A stretch of 64,000 bases of DNA from Gordonia lacunae (GCF_002149015.1 NZ_NGFO01000018.1:1-64000), one strand, 5' to 3'; counted from the stretch's first letter, positions 9,250 through 18,368 are shown. Notes: generated by a model from the sequence alone, not told the origin. A program made the numbers and translations.

Positions 9250-9280
9250 AGGCTATCAGGCATGAGACGTAATCTGTCAA
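9250..9280 (-). promoter_or_regulatory. Putative promoter of the mce operon
   Basis: On the minus strand there is TTGACA (9280-9275) followed 19 bases later by TAGCCT (9255-9250), which fits the actinobacterial TAnnnT -10. The spacer is slightly long. The -35 lies inside the shared 30-bp module at 9261-9290. Confidence 0.35.
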
Positions 9281-9290
9281 GTGTCAGCAG
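9261..9290. promoter_or_regulatory. Shared 30-bp upstream module, copy 1
   Basis: On the plus strand this reads CATGAGACGT, then 11 bases, then TGTCAGCAG. The same two blocks with the same 11-base spacing occur at 39925-39954 upstream of the SDR-ferredoxin-P450 operon, in the same orientation relative to the downstream genes. This suggests one regulator for both operons. Confidence 0.5.
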
Positions 9291-9434
9291 CTCGGGTTCG
9301 CGAACACCCGCCCCGGAACCGGGCCAGCCGGTCACCTGAAGACGCTGCCGGCGACCCTGCGGCCACGCCGAGCTGCCGGACGCGCTCTCGACGCGGTCCG
9401 GCCAACCGACAGCGGCTGCATCCCCCCGGGCGGC

Positions 9435-10826
9435 TCAGCCCATCAGCCGCCGCAACACCTTCTCCATCGCGCGACCGTAGGGCGGATAGGTCGCCGCCAG
9501 GTCCGGACGCGCAGGTTTGCTCAGAACCGCCTTGCGATGGCTGAACGTGTCGAATCCGTTCCGTCCGTGATAGTTCCCCATCCCGGAAGCACCCACGCCG
9601 CCGAACGGGAGTTCGGGAACGAGGAGTTGGTACAGCAGATGGTTCACCGCCACCGAGCCCGACGACGTCCGCTCCACGACCGCATCCTCCACGGCCTGGG
9701 AACCGGTGAACAGGTACAGGGCAAGCGGTTTCGGACGGGAATTGACGAAGTCGATCGCGGCGTCGAGGTCGGGCACCGAGATCAGCGGCAACACCGGGCC
9801 GAAGATCTCCTCCTGCATCAGCTCGGAGTCGGGATGGGGATCGGTGACCAGCGCAGGCTTGATCTTGCGCTTGGCGTCGTCGATCTCGCCGCCGTACTGT
9901 TCGCCGCCATGCGTCTGGAGAATGCGACGCAGGCGGTCCACGTGGCGCTGGTTGACGATGCGGGTGGTGTCCTGCGCAGCCCGCAGCGGTAGCTCCTCGA
10001 GCAGTCGCTCGACCAGCGCGGGCCGTACGGAATTCTCGACGAGGACATAGTCCGGAGCGGTACACGTCTGGCCCGCGTTCACCGACTTGGCCCACGCGAT
10101 GCGTCTGGCCGCGACGTCGAGATCGGCATCGGCAGCAACGATCACGGGACTTTTACCCCCGAGTTCGAGTGTCACCGGGGTCAGATTCTGGGCGCTCGCG
10201 GCCATGACCGCGCGGCCGATCGACGTCGACCCGGTGAAGAAGGTGTGGTCGAACGGCTGGGCTGCCAATGCGGCGCTGACCTGCGCATCCCCCAGTACGA
10301 CGCGAACGGCATCGGCATCGAGGTAACGCGGAAGCTGTTCGGACAGCAGCCGCGCGGTGGCGGCCGCCAACTCCGACGGCTTCACCACGGCGGCGTTGCC
10401 GGCCGCCAAGCAACTCACCAACGGGTGCAGCGTCAGGAGGATCGGGAAGTTCCACGCGCCGAGGATGAGTGCGACCCCCTTCGGCTCGGACACGACCCAC
10501 GCCTTGCCCGGAGCGGTCGCGGCGCTCATCCGCACCCTGTCCGGCTTCATCCACCGCGCCACATTCGCGAGTGAGTGGCGGATCTCGTGCCGGACAGGAG
10601 CGACGTCGGCCATGAAGGTCGCCATGGACCCGCGTCCGAGATCGGCTTCGATCGCGGCTGCGATCGCCGGCTCGCACTCGTCGATGAACCGCAGCAATCC
10701 TTCGAGCTGGGCGACCCGCCACGACAGTGGTCGCGTACGACCGCTGTCGAACGCGGACCGTGCGCCGGCCAGTGCCGACCCGGACTCGGTGGCGGCCGTG
10801 CTCGTCGACATCTCGGTAACACTCAT
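9435..10826 (-). CDS. Aldehyde dehydrogenase (class 3-like)
   Basis: This 463-residue NAD(P)-dependent aldehyde dehydrogenase oxidises an aldehyde to an acid. The Rossmann-region motif is ALILGAWNFPILLTL, the catalytic-base Glu is in LELGGKSPVIV, and the nucleophilic Cys is in NAGQTCTAPDYVL. The C-terminal NYHGRNGFDTFSHRKAV is typical of the class 3 / coniferyl-aldehyde dehydrogenase group. The ATG at 10826 opens the conserved part, and longer starts run into the promoter. It is divergent from the crotonase at 10993. Two copies of the cluster operator lie between them, so it is probably controlled with the rest of the cluster. Confidence 0.9.
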   Translation of the reverse strand: MSVTEMSTSTAATESGSALAGARSAFDSGRTRPLSWRVAQLEGLLRFIDECEPAIAAAIEADLGRGSMATFMADVAPVRHEIRHSLANVARWMKPDRVRMSAATAPGKAWVVSEPKGVALILGAWNFPILLTLHPLVSCLAAGNAAVVKPSELAAATARLLSEQLPRYLDADAVRVVLGDAQVSAALAAQPFDHTFFTGSTSIGRAVMAASAQNLTPVTLELGGKSPVIVAADADLDVAARRIAWAKSVNAGQTCTAPDYVLVENSVRPALVERLLEELPLRAAQDTTRIVNQRHVDRLRRILQTHGGEQYGGEIDDAKRKIKPALVTDPHPDSELMQEEIFGPVLPLISVPDLDAAIDFVNSRPKPLALYLFTGSQAVEDAVVERTSSGSVAVNHLLYQLLVPELPFGGVGASGMGNYHGRNGFDTFSHRKAVLSKPARPDLAATYPPYGRAMEKVLRRLMG

Positions 10827-10881
10827 CGTGGCTTCGCTTTCTGATGCGTCGGGGACTATCCCGGGCTGAAGTATGCGGCGA

Positions 10882-10898
10882 GCGTACACAGTGTTCAG
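10882..10898. promoter_or_regulatory. Cluster operator site 1 (aldehyde dehydrogenase side)
   Basis: GCGTACA-CAG-TGTTCAG. It matches the 7-3-7 architecture seen at six other sites in the cluster (half-sites CCATACA or CTGAACA). It lies 56 bases upstream of the aldehyde dehydrogenase start. A TACGCT hexamer on the minus strand overlaps it as a possible -10. Confidence 0.5.
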
Positions 10899-10948
10899 AC
10901 GTGATGTCAATCACTAGTGGGTGTCATGTGGGGCGCTCGTCCCACCGA

Positions 10949-10965
10949 CCATACAGCTTGTATGG
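10949..10965. promoter_or_regulatory. Cluster operator site 2 (crotonase side)
   Basis: CCATACA-GCT-TGTATGG is a perfect 7-3-7 inverted repeat. It lies 27 bases upstream of the crotonase ATG. Downstream of it TATCGT (10982-10987) stands about five bases before the ATG, so the mRNA may be leaderless and the site would cover the upstream promoter region. Confidence 0.65.
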
Positions 10966-10992
10966 AGCCCTCGTCTGCCCTATCGTGAGCCC

Positions 10993-11790
10993 ATGATCGA
11001 CTGGGCCGTCACCGCACACTCCGAGACGCTCGAGACCGCGGACGGCGACGGAGTCCGTCGCCTGATGCTGTCGCGCCCGGCAGCGCTCAACGCTTTCGAC
11101 GAGGCGCTCCAGAGCGATCTCTTGGAGGCGGTCGCCGCCGCCGCGCGCGATGACACCATCCGATGCGTTCTCCTCACCGGCCGAGGCCGAGCCTTCTGCG
11201 CCGGAGCGGATCTGGCGCTCGACGGGATCGGCCCGGACGTGCGGTTGGCACCGCGGACCGAGCGAGAACTCACGCAGTTCTACAACCCGATCGTGCGCGG
11301 GTTGCGCGAGATGCGAAAGCCGGTCGTGGCCGCGGTGAACGGCGCGGCGGTGGGTGTCGGTTGCGCCGTTGCCCTCGCGTGCGACCACGTCGTCGGGGCG
11401 AGGTCGGCGTCGTTCACACTCGCGTTCTCACGAGTGGGGCTCACACTCGACGGCGGCGCCTCGCTCCTCGTCGGGGCGCGCGTGGGATTCGGCCGTGCGT
11501 CGCGGATGGCCCTGCTGGCCGAACGGGTCGATGCCGACACCGCGTTCTCCTGGGGGTTGATCGACGCGGTGGTCGACGATGCGGATCTCACCGACCACGT
11601 GGACTCCCTCGCCCGGAGACTCGCCGCCGGACCCACCGAGGCCTATGCCGCGACCAAGCGCAGTCTGAACGCCGCACTGCTCCACCGCCTCGAGGATGCC
11701 TTCGAGGTCGAGGTCTCGGGTCAGACCGCCCTCGTCGACGGCCCCGGCTTCCGAACCGCGATCACCCGCTTCACCGGTTCGAAGGGCTGA
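10993..11790 (+). CDS. Crotonase-fold protein (enoyl-CoA hydratase/isomerase family)
   Basis: This 265-residue crotonase family protein has the CoA-binding/oxyanion segment GRGRAFCAGADLALDG. The two glutamates of classical enoyl-CoA hydratase are not conserved: the first region reads NGAAVGVGCAVALAC and the second FSRVGLTLDGGAS. The latter, with Asp, resembles PaaG-like enoyl-CoA isomerases, so isomerisation is more likely than hydration. The start ATG at 10993 lacks a clear ribosome-binding site but has TATCGT just upstream, consistent with leaderless transcription. It ends 13 bp before the convergent TetR gene. Confidence 0.85.
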   Translation: MIDWAVTAHSETLETADGDGVRRLMLSRPAALNAFDEALQSDLLEAVAAAARDDTIRCVLLTGRGRAFCAGADLALDGIGPDVRLAPRTERELTQFYNPIVRGLREMRKPVVAAVNGAAVGVGCAVALACDHVVGARSASFTLAFSRVGLTLDGGASLLVGARVGFGRASRMALLAERVDADTAFSWGLIDAVVDDADLTDHVDSLARRLAAGPTEAYAATKRSLNAALLHRLEDAFEVEVSGQTALVDGPGFRTAITRFTGSKG

Positions 11791-11803
11791 AACCCGCTAC
11801 CTC

Positions 11804-13099
11804 TCAGCGACTTCCGTAGATCGCGGCGTACATGAATCTCGCCACCATGTCGGTGACCGCGTCGATGTCATCGAGATGTGCTTCACCGGCGAGCGATCCC
11901 GCGATGGTGCGCTCGATGGTCCACAGCAGCGTGGCCGTGTACTCGCTGGCCGGCGGGCCGGCCGGCGCCAGGCCTCGTGCTCGATCGGCGACGATGATCG
12001 ACTCCAGAGTCGTCTCCATGGCATTCATGGCGGCGAGGTACTCGGCGCGCAGTTCCGGCAGGCGTGGCCACTCGTGCACGGCGTTCTTGATCACGGCACC
12101 CGCATGGCCGTCGAGATGCAACCAGTTTCCGACCTGCTCGAGCAAGGCCGACGGGTCCTGCCGGTCGACATCGGCAACCGTGGTCAGCGCGGCGACGATG
12201 TCGGCCGCAGCTTGGCGGAACAGAACGACGAAGGCGTCCTCCTTGCTCCGGAAGTAGAAGTAGAAGGACGCGCGGGACGTGTTCGACTGCTTCAGAATCT
12301 TGGCGACCGACAGCTCTGCGAGAGTCTCGGTGAGCAGTAGTTCGCGCATCGCCTGGAGGATGTTCTGCGCCGTCTCGGTCTCGACCGCGGGGTTGTCGAT
12401 CGCGGGTAGCAGTTCCCGCTTCGCGTCGGTGGCATCGCTCTGCTTCTTGCGTCGCCCTTTCGGCACCGTTCGGCCCCCGTAGATGGCCGCTTCGTTGATG
12501 GCGCTCAGCGAGGTGGTGACGCTCGCCGCTGCGGGAAGCCGATCGTCGAGCCCCCGCGTGCTGACGTAGAAGGCCCGCTCCGAACCACCGACCAGCATCG
12601 CGGCGAGCATGTCTGCGGGAGCGCCGTCCGGAGCACGGCCCTCGGCACGCTCGAACTTGATCTGCTCGGCGACGGCCGCGACGAACTGCTCGAACATCCG
12701 CTGCCAGGCCGCGGCGACCGCGGGCTTGCTGTGCATGTGCTCGATGACCGCGCAGATGACAGCCCCATGTCGAGACCACATGTCGAGGGTGTGCTCGAGA
12801 CTCGAGCCCATGCGCCGCGCCCGGTCACGTCCCGGATCGGTGGACCACGGCGCATCAGCACCGTACGACTCGTCGAACACTCGTCCCAGAAGCGCCACCA
12901 GCACGTCGTACTTGTTGGCAAAGTAGTGGTAGAAGTTGGCGCGGGACAGGCCTGCCGTCTCCAGGATCTGAGCAACGGTCAGATCCTGGAGAGAGGTCGA
13001 CGTGAGCAGTTCCTCGGTCGCCCGGAACACCGCGAGTTCGGCAGAGGAACTCCCGTCGTAGTCACGAGGGCGCCGCCGCACGAAAGAACTCGAAGCCAT
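11804..13099 (-). CDS. Double TetR regulator: two TetR units fused in one chain
   Basis: This 431-residue protein contains two complete TetR/AcrR repressors in tandem. Helix-turn-helix 1 is at about residues 41-60 (TVAQILETAGLSRANFYHYF). Helix-turn-helix 2 is at about 264-283 (SVAKILKQSNTSRASFYFYF). Each is followed by a ligand-domain-sized helical stretch, and a basic linker (PKGRRKKQ) joins them near residue 215. A usual TetR is about 200 residues and dimerises, whereas this looks like a built-in heterodimer. It sits in the middle of the seven-site regulon. Operator site 3 ends eight bases before its own ATG, suggesting autoregulation. No ribosome-binding site is visible, and TATGAT six bases upstream points to a leaderless mRNA. 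Confidence 0.88.
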   Translation of the reverse strand: MASSSFVRRRPRDYDGSSSAELAVFRATEELLTSTSLQDLTVAQILETAGLSRANFYHYFANKYDVLVALLGRVFDESYGADAPWSTDPGRDRARRMGSSLEHTLDMWSRHGAVICAVIEHMHSKPAVAAAWQRMFEQFVAAVAEQIKFERAEGRAPDGAPADMLAAMLVGGSERAFYVSTRGLDDRLPAAASVTTSLSAINEAAIYGGRTVPKGRRKKQSDATDAKRELLPAIDNPAVETETAQNILQAMRELLLTETLAELSVAKILKQSNTSRASFYFYFRSKEDAFVVLFRQAAADIVAALTTVADVDRQDPSALLEQVGNWLHLDGHAGAVIKNAVHEWPRLPELRAEYLAAMNAMETTLESIIVADRARGLAPAGPPASEYTATLLWTIERTIAGSLAGEAHLDDIDAVTDMVARFMYAAIYGSR

Positions 13100-13106
13100 A
13101 GCGGAA

Positions 13107-13123
13107 TCATACTTGATGTCCGG
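13107..13123. promoter_or_regulatory. Cluster operator site 3 (regulator's own promoter)
   Basis: TCATACT-TGA-TGTCCGG matches 10 of the 14 half-site bases of CCATACA-N3-TGTATGG. It lies directly before the double TetR gene. On the minus strand its distal half contains TATGAT, a good -10, six bases from the ATG. Confidence 0.45.
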
Positions 13124-13148
13124 ACACGACGTCTGCCCGGTTCGAGGT

Positions 13149-13973
13149 CTACGCCACGCGCGAAGGCAGCACACTCACCCCGTGAACCAGCGCCGCGTCG
13201 AATTCGTCCGGACACTCCAGCATCGGGTAGTGCCCGACGTCGAACTCGACGAGCGTGCTGTCCAGACGCTCGCGCACCCACCGGGCACCGCGAACCGACA
13301 GCGCCGGGTCCGCGGTGCCGATGATCTGGGTCACCGGTACGGCAAGACCCTCGAGCAGATGAGTCTGTTCGGTGCACATCAGCGTGCGCAGGGCAGCGCG
13401 GCCGGCCCAACTCGGCGTCTGAAGCGAAATGCGGTGCAGCCAGTCCAGGATGTGCGGGTCAGGCGCGCCGCCCTTGAACGGATCACCGACGGCACGCCTT
13501 CGCAAGGAGATCCGGTCGGCGTGCTCGGCGGCGAGGAGACTGTCCAGAGGCCCCTCGGGGGGCACCCCGAACGGAAAGTCCTCGAACCGTGCCGCCGCAA
13601 CGCCGTTGGTGGCGACCAACACGAGAGACCTTGTGATGTCGGGGCGTTCGTGTGCCAGGCGGAGGGCGACCATCCCGCCCAGCGACCAGCCCACGATCGC
13701 GGTCGAGCCCAGACCACGCTGCTCGATGACCTCGGCGGCATCGCGGTGCAGGGAGTCGATGTCGTAACCGTCCAGCGGCGCATCCGAGTGCCCGTGGCCT
13801 CGAAGATCCATGGCGACGACCCGATGACCGCTGTCGGCCAGCACCCGAATCTGCCGGTCCCACACCTCTCCACTGAGACTCCAGCCATGTATCAGCAGGA
13901 CGCCTGGGCCGTCCCCGATATCTCGGACCGAGAGCCGGACACCGTCCCGCGTGTGCACGAAGTGCTGTGTCAT
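13149..13973 (-). CDS. Alpha/beta hydrolase
   Basis: This 274-residue alpha/beta hydrolase has the oxyanion motif LLIHGWSLSG and the nucleophile elbow GWSLGG with Ser97. The catalytic His is in VGHYPMLECPDEF, and an acid residue is probably in the GTADPALS region. The size and motifs fit esterases, lactonases or C-C hydrolases. It overlaps the preceding fadJ-like gene by ATGA, so it is the last gene of the thiolase-fadJ-hydrolase operon. In a cluster with a Baeyer-Villiger enzyme, lactone or ester hydrolysis is a reasonable inference. Confidence 0.88.
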   Translation of the reverse strand: MTQHFVHTRDGVRLSVRDIGDGPGVLLIHGWSLSGEVWDRQIRVLADSGHRVVAMDLRGHGHSDAPLDGYDIDSLHRDAAEVIEQRGLGSTAIVGWSLGGMVALRLAHERPDITRSLVLVATNGVAAARFEDFPFGVPPEGPLDSLLAAEHADRISLRRRAVGDPFKGGAPDPHILDWLHRISLQTPSWAGRAALRTLMCTEQTHLLEGLAVPVTQIIGTADPALSVRGARWVRERLDSTLVEFDVGHYPMLECPDEFDAALVHGVSVLPSRVA

Positions 13974-16165
13974 GACACCGCTTCCGCATGTCGACGCGAG
14001 TCGGCGAGTGACACGCCGTCGGCAGCGAGCCGGGTCAGTGACACCGGTGGGCGGAAACGCGTTCCGTAACGTGTGGCCAGCTCATTCGCGCGCGTCACGA
14101 AGCCGGCGACCCCGCCCTCGTAGCCGTCGATGAACTGCAGCACACCGCCCGTCCATCCCGGATACCCGATTCCCAGCAGCGATCCGATGTTCGCGTCGGC
14201 CACCGACTCCAGAACGCCCTCGTCCAAGCACTTCGCGGATTCCACCGCTTCGACGAACAGCAGGCGTTCTTTGAGATCGGTCAGGGTCGGTACCTGCTCG
14301 GCAACGGGAAAAACCGTTCCGAGACCACTCCACAACCCGTTCCGACGTCCCTCGCCGTACTCATAGAAGCCCGCACCGGCCAACCGGCCTGCCCGGTCGA
14401 ACTCCGTCAGCATCCGGTCGAGCACCGCCTCCGCGGGATGTGCCACCCAGTCGCGCCCCTCGGCCTCGGCCGCATCGCGCGACGCGTCCCGGACTCGCCG
14501 CAGGAGTTCGAGATTGAGTTCGTCGGCGAGTTGCAGCGCGGGCGCGGGATAACCCGCCTGGGTCGTCGCCTGCTCGATCATCGGTGCCGGCACTCCCTCG
14601 CCGAGCATGGCGAGCGCCTCGTTCACGAAGGTGCCGATCACGCGGCTGGTGAAGAAGCCGCGACTGTCGTTGACCACGATGGGGGTCTTGGCGATCTGAC
14701 GGGCGACATCCAGTGCCCTGGAAACCGACTCGGCAGACGTCGATCCACCCCTGATGATCTCCAGCAGCGGCATCTTGTCCACGGGACTGAAGAAGTGCAG
14801 GCCGATGAAGTCTGCGGGATTCCGCACGCCGCCGGCCAAACCGGTGATCGGCAGGGTCGACGTGTTCGACCCGATGAGCGCACCCGGTGCGAGAACCGGT
14901 TCGACCTCCTTCAGGACTCGGGCCTTGAGATCCGGGTCCTCGAAGACGGCCTCGATCACCAGGTCGGCGCCTGCGGCGTCGGCGACGTCGGCGGTGGAGG
15001 TGATCCGGTCGAGGATGACCTCTCGCTGGGCTTCGGAGAGAGCTCCCGCACGCACCTTCTTGTCGAGCACTTTCCGCGAGTACTCCTTGCCACGTTCGGC
15101 CGCTTCCACGCTGACGTCCTTGAGGACGACGTCGATTCCGGCTGCGGCGCACTGGTAAGCGATACCAGCGCCCATCATACCGGCACCCAGAACCACCGCC
15201 TTCGTCGCCTTCCACGGGGTCCGTGACGCGTCGCGCCCGCGGAGTCCGTTCACCGTCTGGGTGTCGAAGAAGCGGGCCTGGATCATGTTCTTCGCGATCT
15301 GCCCCACAGCAAGGTCGACGAAATACCGGGTCTCGATCCGCAAGGCGTTGTCGAAGTCGACCTGGGCGCCCTCGACAGCGGCCTTCAGGATGTTTTTGGG
15401 CGCCGGGTAATTCGCCCCCTTCAGGTCGGCGCGCAGTGCCGCGGTCAGGACGGGCAGGGAGGCGTGCAGCGGCTGCGCCGGGTCACCCGGGGCTCCGCCT
15501 GGTAGTGCGTAACCCGGCGAGTCCCACGGCTGCCGCGCATCCGGGTTGGCCAGGATCCAGGTCTTCGCCGCCGACGCCAGATCCGCCGGCGAATCGACGA
15601 GTTCGTCCACGATGCCGAGTTCGAGTGCGGCCGACGCATCGACCTGGCGACCGGTCAGCAGCAGCGACGACAGCGCCTTCTGGACGCCCAACAGGCGTAC
15701 GCTGCGGACGACGCCCCCGGCTCCCGGCAGGAGACCCAGGGTCACCTCCGGAAGACCGAGGCGAACTCCGCCGGACTTCACCGCGATTCGATGGTGCGTC
15801 GCGAACGCGAGTTCGAGACCACCACCCAGCGCCGCACCGTTGATCGTCGCCACCACCGGCACCCCGAGACGCTCCAGGCGTCGGAGCAGCCCGCGATTCC
15901 GTTCGACGAACGCGGTGAATTCGCCGATGTGGGACCGATCGGCGTGCACGAGGTCGTTGAGGTCGCCACCGGCGAAGAACGTCGATTTCCCGGAAGCGAT
16001 GACGACACCGGCGATGTCCTGCGCGTCACCGATCTCGTCGAGGGCGTCCGCGAGGGAGGTGACGAATCGCTCGTTCATCGTGTTCACCCGTTGTTCCGGG
16101 TCGTCGATGGTCAGGGTGACGATGGAGTCGTCGTCGATGGTGCGTCGAATCGTGCTCTGGGTCAT
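13970..16165 (-). CDS. FadJ-like bifunctional enoyl-CoA hydratase / 3-hydroxyacyl-CoA dehydrogenase
   Basis: This 731-residue multifunctional beta-oxidation enzyme hydrates enoyl-CoA and oxidises the 3-hydroxyacyl-CoA with NAD. The N-terminal crotonase domain has both glutamates, in GAALGGGLELAFATH and GLPEVTLGLLPGAGG. The dehydrogenase domain starts near residue 330 with VVLGAGMMGAGIAYQC (GxGxxG) and contains SNTSTLPITGLA and GLHFFSPVDKMPLLEI. The ATG at 16165 begins the crotonase domain, and longer starts fall in thiolase or intergenic sequence. The order thiolase-fadJ-hydrolase on one strand gives a beta-oxidation operon. Confidence 0.93.
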   Translation of the reverse strand: MTQSTIRRTIDDDSIVTLTIDDPEQRVNTMNERFVTSLADALDEIGDAQDIAGVVIASGKSTFFAGGDLNDLVHADRSHIGEFTAFVERNRGLLRRLERLGVPVVATINGAALGGGLELAFATHHRIAVKSGGVRLGLPEVTLGLLPGAGGVVRSVRLLGVQKALSSLLLTGRQVDASAALELGIVDELVDSPADLASAAKTWILANPDARQPWDSPGYALPGGAPGDPAQPLHASLPVLTAALRADLKGANYPAPKNILKAAVEGAQVDFDNALRIETRYFVDLAVGQIAKNMIQARFFDTQTVNGLRGRDASRTPWKATKAVVLGAGMMGAGIAYQCAAAGIDVVLKDVSVEAAERGKEYSRKVLDKKVRAGALSEAQREVILDRITSTADVADAAGADLVIEAVFEDPDLKARVLKEVEPVLAPGALIGSNTSTLPITGLAGGVRNPADFIGLHFFSPVDKMPLLEIIRGGSTSAESVSRALDVARQIAKTPIVVNDSRGFFTSRVIGTFVNEALAMLGEGVPAPMIEQATTQAGYPAPALQLADELNLELLRRVRDASRDAAEAEGRDWVAHPAEAVLDRMLTEFDRAGRLAGAGFYEYGEGRRNGLWSGLGTVFPVAEQVPTLTDLKERLLFVEAVESAKCLDEGVLESVADANIGSLLGIGYPGWTGGVLQFIDGYEGGVAGFVTRANELATRYGTRFRPPVSLTRLAADGVSLADSRRHAEAVS

Positions 16166-16221
16166 TGCCGTTGAACTCTCTCTGGGTTGTCTGCGGGATT
16201 GTCTGGCATTGCGAGCGGCGG

Positions 16222-17436
16222 TCAGAGCGCCTCCACCACGGTCGCGATCCCCATACCACCGCCGACGCACAACGTCACGAGTCCGTAGCGACCGCCGGTC
16301 CGGTGCAGTTCGTCCAGCACCGTGGAGACGAGCATCGCCCCGGTGGCACCGAGCGGGTGCCCCATCGCGATCGCTCCGCCGTTCACGTTCACCTTCGCCA
16401 TGTCGAGACCGAGGTCGTCGACGAAATGCAGCACCACCGAGGCGAACGCCTCGTTGATCTCCACGAGGTCGATGTCGTCCACGGTGAGATCGGCTTTCGC
16501 CAGCGCCTTGCGCGACGCGGGAGCGGGCGCGGTCAGCATGATGGTCGGATTGTCTCCGGACACCGCGGTGGAGACGATCCGCCCGCGCGGCGTCAGGCCC
16601 AGTTCCTTTCCGATGTCTTCGCTGCCGATCGCGACCAGCGAGGCGCCGTCGACGATCCCTGAGCTGTTGCCCGCGTGGTGGACGTGGTCGATCTTCTCGA
16701 CGGTCGGGAACTCCTGCAGTGCAACGGCATCGAAGCCTGCGGCGCCGAGCCTGGCGAACGACGGCCGGAGTGGGGCCAGGGTGGCGGCGGTGGTCCCCTC
16801 GCGGATGGTCTCGTGCCGATCGAGTACCACGGCCCCGTTGATGTCGCGTACCGGAACGACCGAGGCGTCGAACCGCCCGTCTGCCTCGGCCTTGGCGGCC
16901 AGTTCGTGCGAACGCACCGCGTAAGCGTCCACGTCCTCGCGGGTATAGCCATCCAGTGTCGCGATCAGATCGGCGCCGATGCCCTGCGGCACGAAGCTCG
17001 TGGTCAGATTCGTTGCAGGGTCGTCCATCCACGCGGCACCATCAGAGCTCATCGGGACACGGGACATCGACTCGACGCCACCCGCGAAGACCAGGTCCTC
17101 GAATCCCGAACGTATCTTCTGGGCAGCGAGATTCACCGCTTCGAGTCCGGACGCGCAGAAACGGTTCACCTGCACCCCCGCCACCGTGCGAGGGAGCCCG
17201 GCCGCGAGTGCCGCCGTGCGCGCGATGTCGCCGCCCTGCTCGCCGACCGGGGTCACGACGCCGAGGACCAGGTCGTCGACGCGGGCGGGATCGAGTGAGG
17301 GATTCCGGTCGAGAACTGCCGACAGCAAGCCGGTGGTGAGGTCGATCGGCTTGATCGTGTGCAACGATCCCGAACTCTTTCCCTTCCCGCGCGGCGTGCG
17401 AATCGCATCAAAGATCAGTGCCTGGGTGTCCGACAT
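16222..17436 (-). CDS. Acetyl-CoA C-acyltransferase (thiolase)
   Basis: This 404-residue thiolase cleaves 3-ketoacyl-CoA with CoA in the last step of beta-oxidation. The nucleophilic Cys is in [13 protein letters not shown], the His base is in [12 protein letters not shown], and the second Cys is in [11 protein letters not shown]. The length is normal. The ATG at 17436 has AGGAGA about six bases upstream. It leads the thiolase-fadJ-hydrolase operon. Operator site 4 lies 65 bases upstream, placing the operon in the cluster regulon. Confidence 0.95.
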   Translation of the reverse strand: MSDTQALIFDAIRTPRGKGKSSGSLHTIKPIDLTTGLLSAVLDRNPSLDPARVDDLVLGVVTPVGEQGGDIARTAALAAGLPRTVAGVQVNRFCASGLEAVNLAAQKIRSGFEDLVFAGGVESMSRVPMSSDGAAWMDDPATNLTTSFVPQGIGADLIATLDGYTREDVDAYAVRSHELAAKAEADGRFDASVVPVRDINGAVVLDRHETIREGTTAATLAPLRPSFARLGAAGFDAVALQEFPTVEKIDHVHHAGNSSGIVDGASLVAIGSEDIGKELGLTPRGRIVSTAVSGDNPTIMLTAPAPASRKALAKADLTVDDIDLVEINEAFASVVLHFVDDLGLDMAKVNVNGGAIAMGHPLGATGAMLVSTVLDELHRTGGRYGLVTLCVGGGMGIATVVEAL

Positions 17437-17500
17437 TCACAGTCTCCTAGTCGTTCAGCGGGCGCTCGGGCGCCGTCGTCGAGAGCAACATACAACACGT

Positions 17501-17517
17501 TCATACACTGTGTATAG
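17501..17517. promoter_or_regulatory. Cluster operator site 4 (thiolase operon)
   Basis: TCATACA-CTG-TGTATAG matches 12 of 14 half-site positions. A further half-site-like ACATACA lies at 17488-17494. TATGTT on the minus strand just downstream could be the -10 of the thiolase operon. Confidence 0.6.
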
Positions 17518-17541
17518 CCGTCCCGGCGCGGCTCCAGACCG

Positions 17542-18270
17542 TCAGCGATGAAAGGTCGCGACCTCCGCGATCGACTGCCTGCTGGTGCGATACGCGTTGA
17601 CCGGTGCGTCCCCGTCGGGGTAGCCGAACGAGATACCCACGACCACTTGCCGTTCGGGCTTCAACCCGAGGTACTCCCGGATCACCGGCGACTGCGTCGC
17701 CAGCGCTGCTTGCGGGACGGTCGCGATCCCGAGCTCGTGGGCCGCCAGGATGAAGTTGCCCACGAACAATCCACAGTCGACCGCGCCATAGGGGCCCAGC
17801 GCGGCCTCGGTCGTGACGATCGCTACATGCGGCGCTCCGAAGAAGTCGAAGTTGCGCAGCATCTGTCGGGCCGAACCGGCCCGGTCCGACTTCTCGATAC
17901 CGAGGCTTGCATAGAGCTGAAGACCGCTCTCTCGGCGACGCTCCTGGTAGACACCCTCGTAAGCAGCCGGGAACTCGATGTCTGGATTCTGCGCCGGCCC
18001 GTCCGCTATCGCGGCCCGCAGGGCATCTCGCAGGCCCTCGGTGGCACCCCCACTCACGACATCGACGTGCCACGGCTGCGTGTTGCACCACGACGGAGTC
18101 AGCCGGGCCACGTCGAGCACTCGCTCGATCTCGGCCGGCGGAACCTCACGAGGGAGGAACTCACGGCAACTCCACCGGGATTCCACAAGCTCACGCAGGG
18201 TCCGGTGCGGCAACGATTCCGGCGGCGAGTCCGCCGACGGTTTCGTCGACTCCTGAGACAGCGGCGACAT
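17542..18270 (-). CDS. Nitroreductase family flavoprotein
   Basis: This 242-residue member of the FMN nitroreductase family has RWSCREFLPREVP near the N-terminus, the conserved TPSWCNTQPWHVDVVSG segment and the C-terminal GISFGYPDGDAPVN. Such enzymes reduce nitro groups, quinones or enones with NAD(P)H; the actual substrate is unknown. The ATG at 18270 has GAGGAG as ribosome-binding site, which rules out the longer in-frame start at 18327. It is transcribed divergently from the DUF2236 gene, with operator site 5 between. Confidence 0.85.
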   Translation of the reverse strand: MSPLSQESTKPSADSPPESLPHRTLRELVESRWSCREFLPREVPPAEIERVLDVARLTPSWCNTQPWHVDVVSGGATEGLRDALRAAIADGPAQNPDIEFPAAYEGVYQERRRESGLQLYASLGIEKSDRAGSARQMLRNFDFFGAPHVAIVTTEAALGPYGAVDCGLFVGNFILAAHELGIATVPQAALATQSPVIREYLGLKPERQVVVGISFGYPDGDAPVNAYRTSRQSIAEVATFHR

Positions 18271-18368
18271 CGATACTCCTCGTTGTTGGGGGACGGGTCG
18301 ACCGGCGACGCGGCCGGCCGTGGGCACATCACGTCACAGGCCGGCATAAATGCGGCCATACAGTCAGT

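Larger units (their letters stand above)
9062..9434. other. Upstream region of the mce operon
   Basis: This 373-bp stretch has no convincing gene. Reading leftward (minus strand) towards yrbEA it holds a TTGACA -35-like hexamer, a TAnnnT -10-like hexamer, a perfect 11-bp palindrome, and a module that recurs upstream of the SDR-ferredoxin-P450 operon. The part nearer the aldehyde dehydrogenase (9291-9434) shows nothing recognisable. Confidence 0.6.

Noticed and set aside
15223..15843. Open frames antisense to fadJ-like and other genes
   Set aside because: Every long antisense frame checked is Arg/Pro/Ala-rich without motifs, as expected from high-GC coding shadows.
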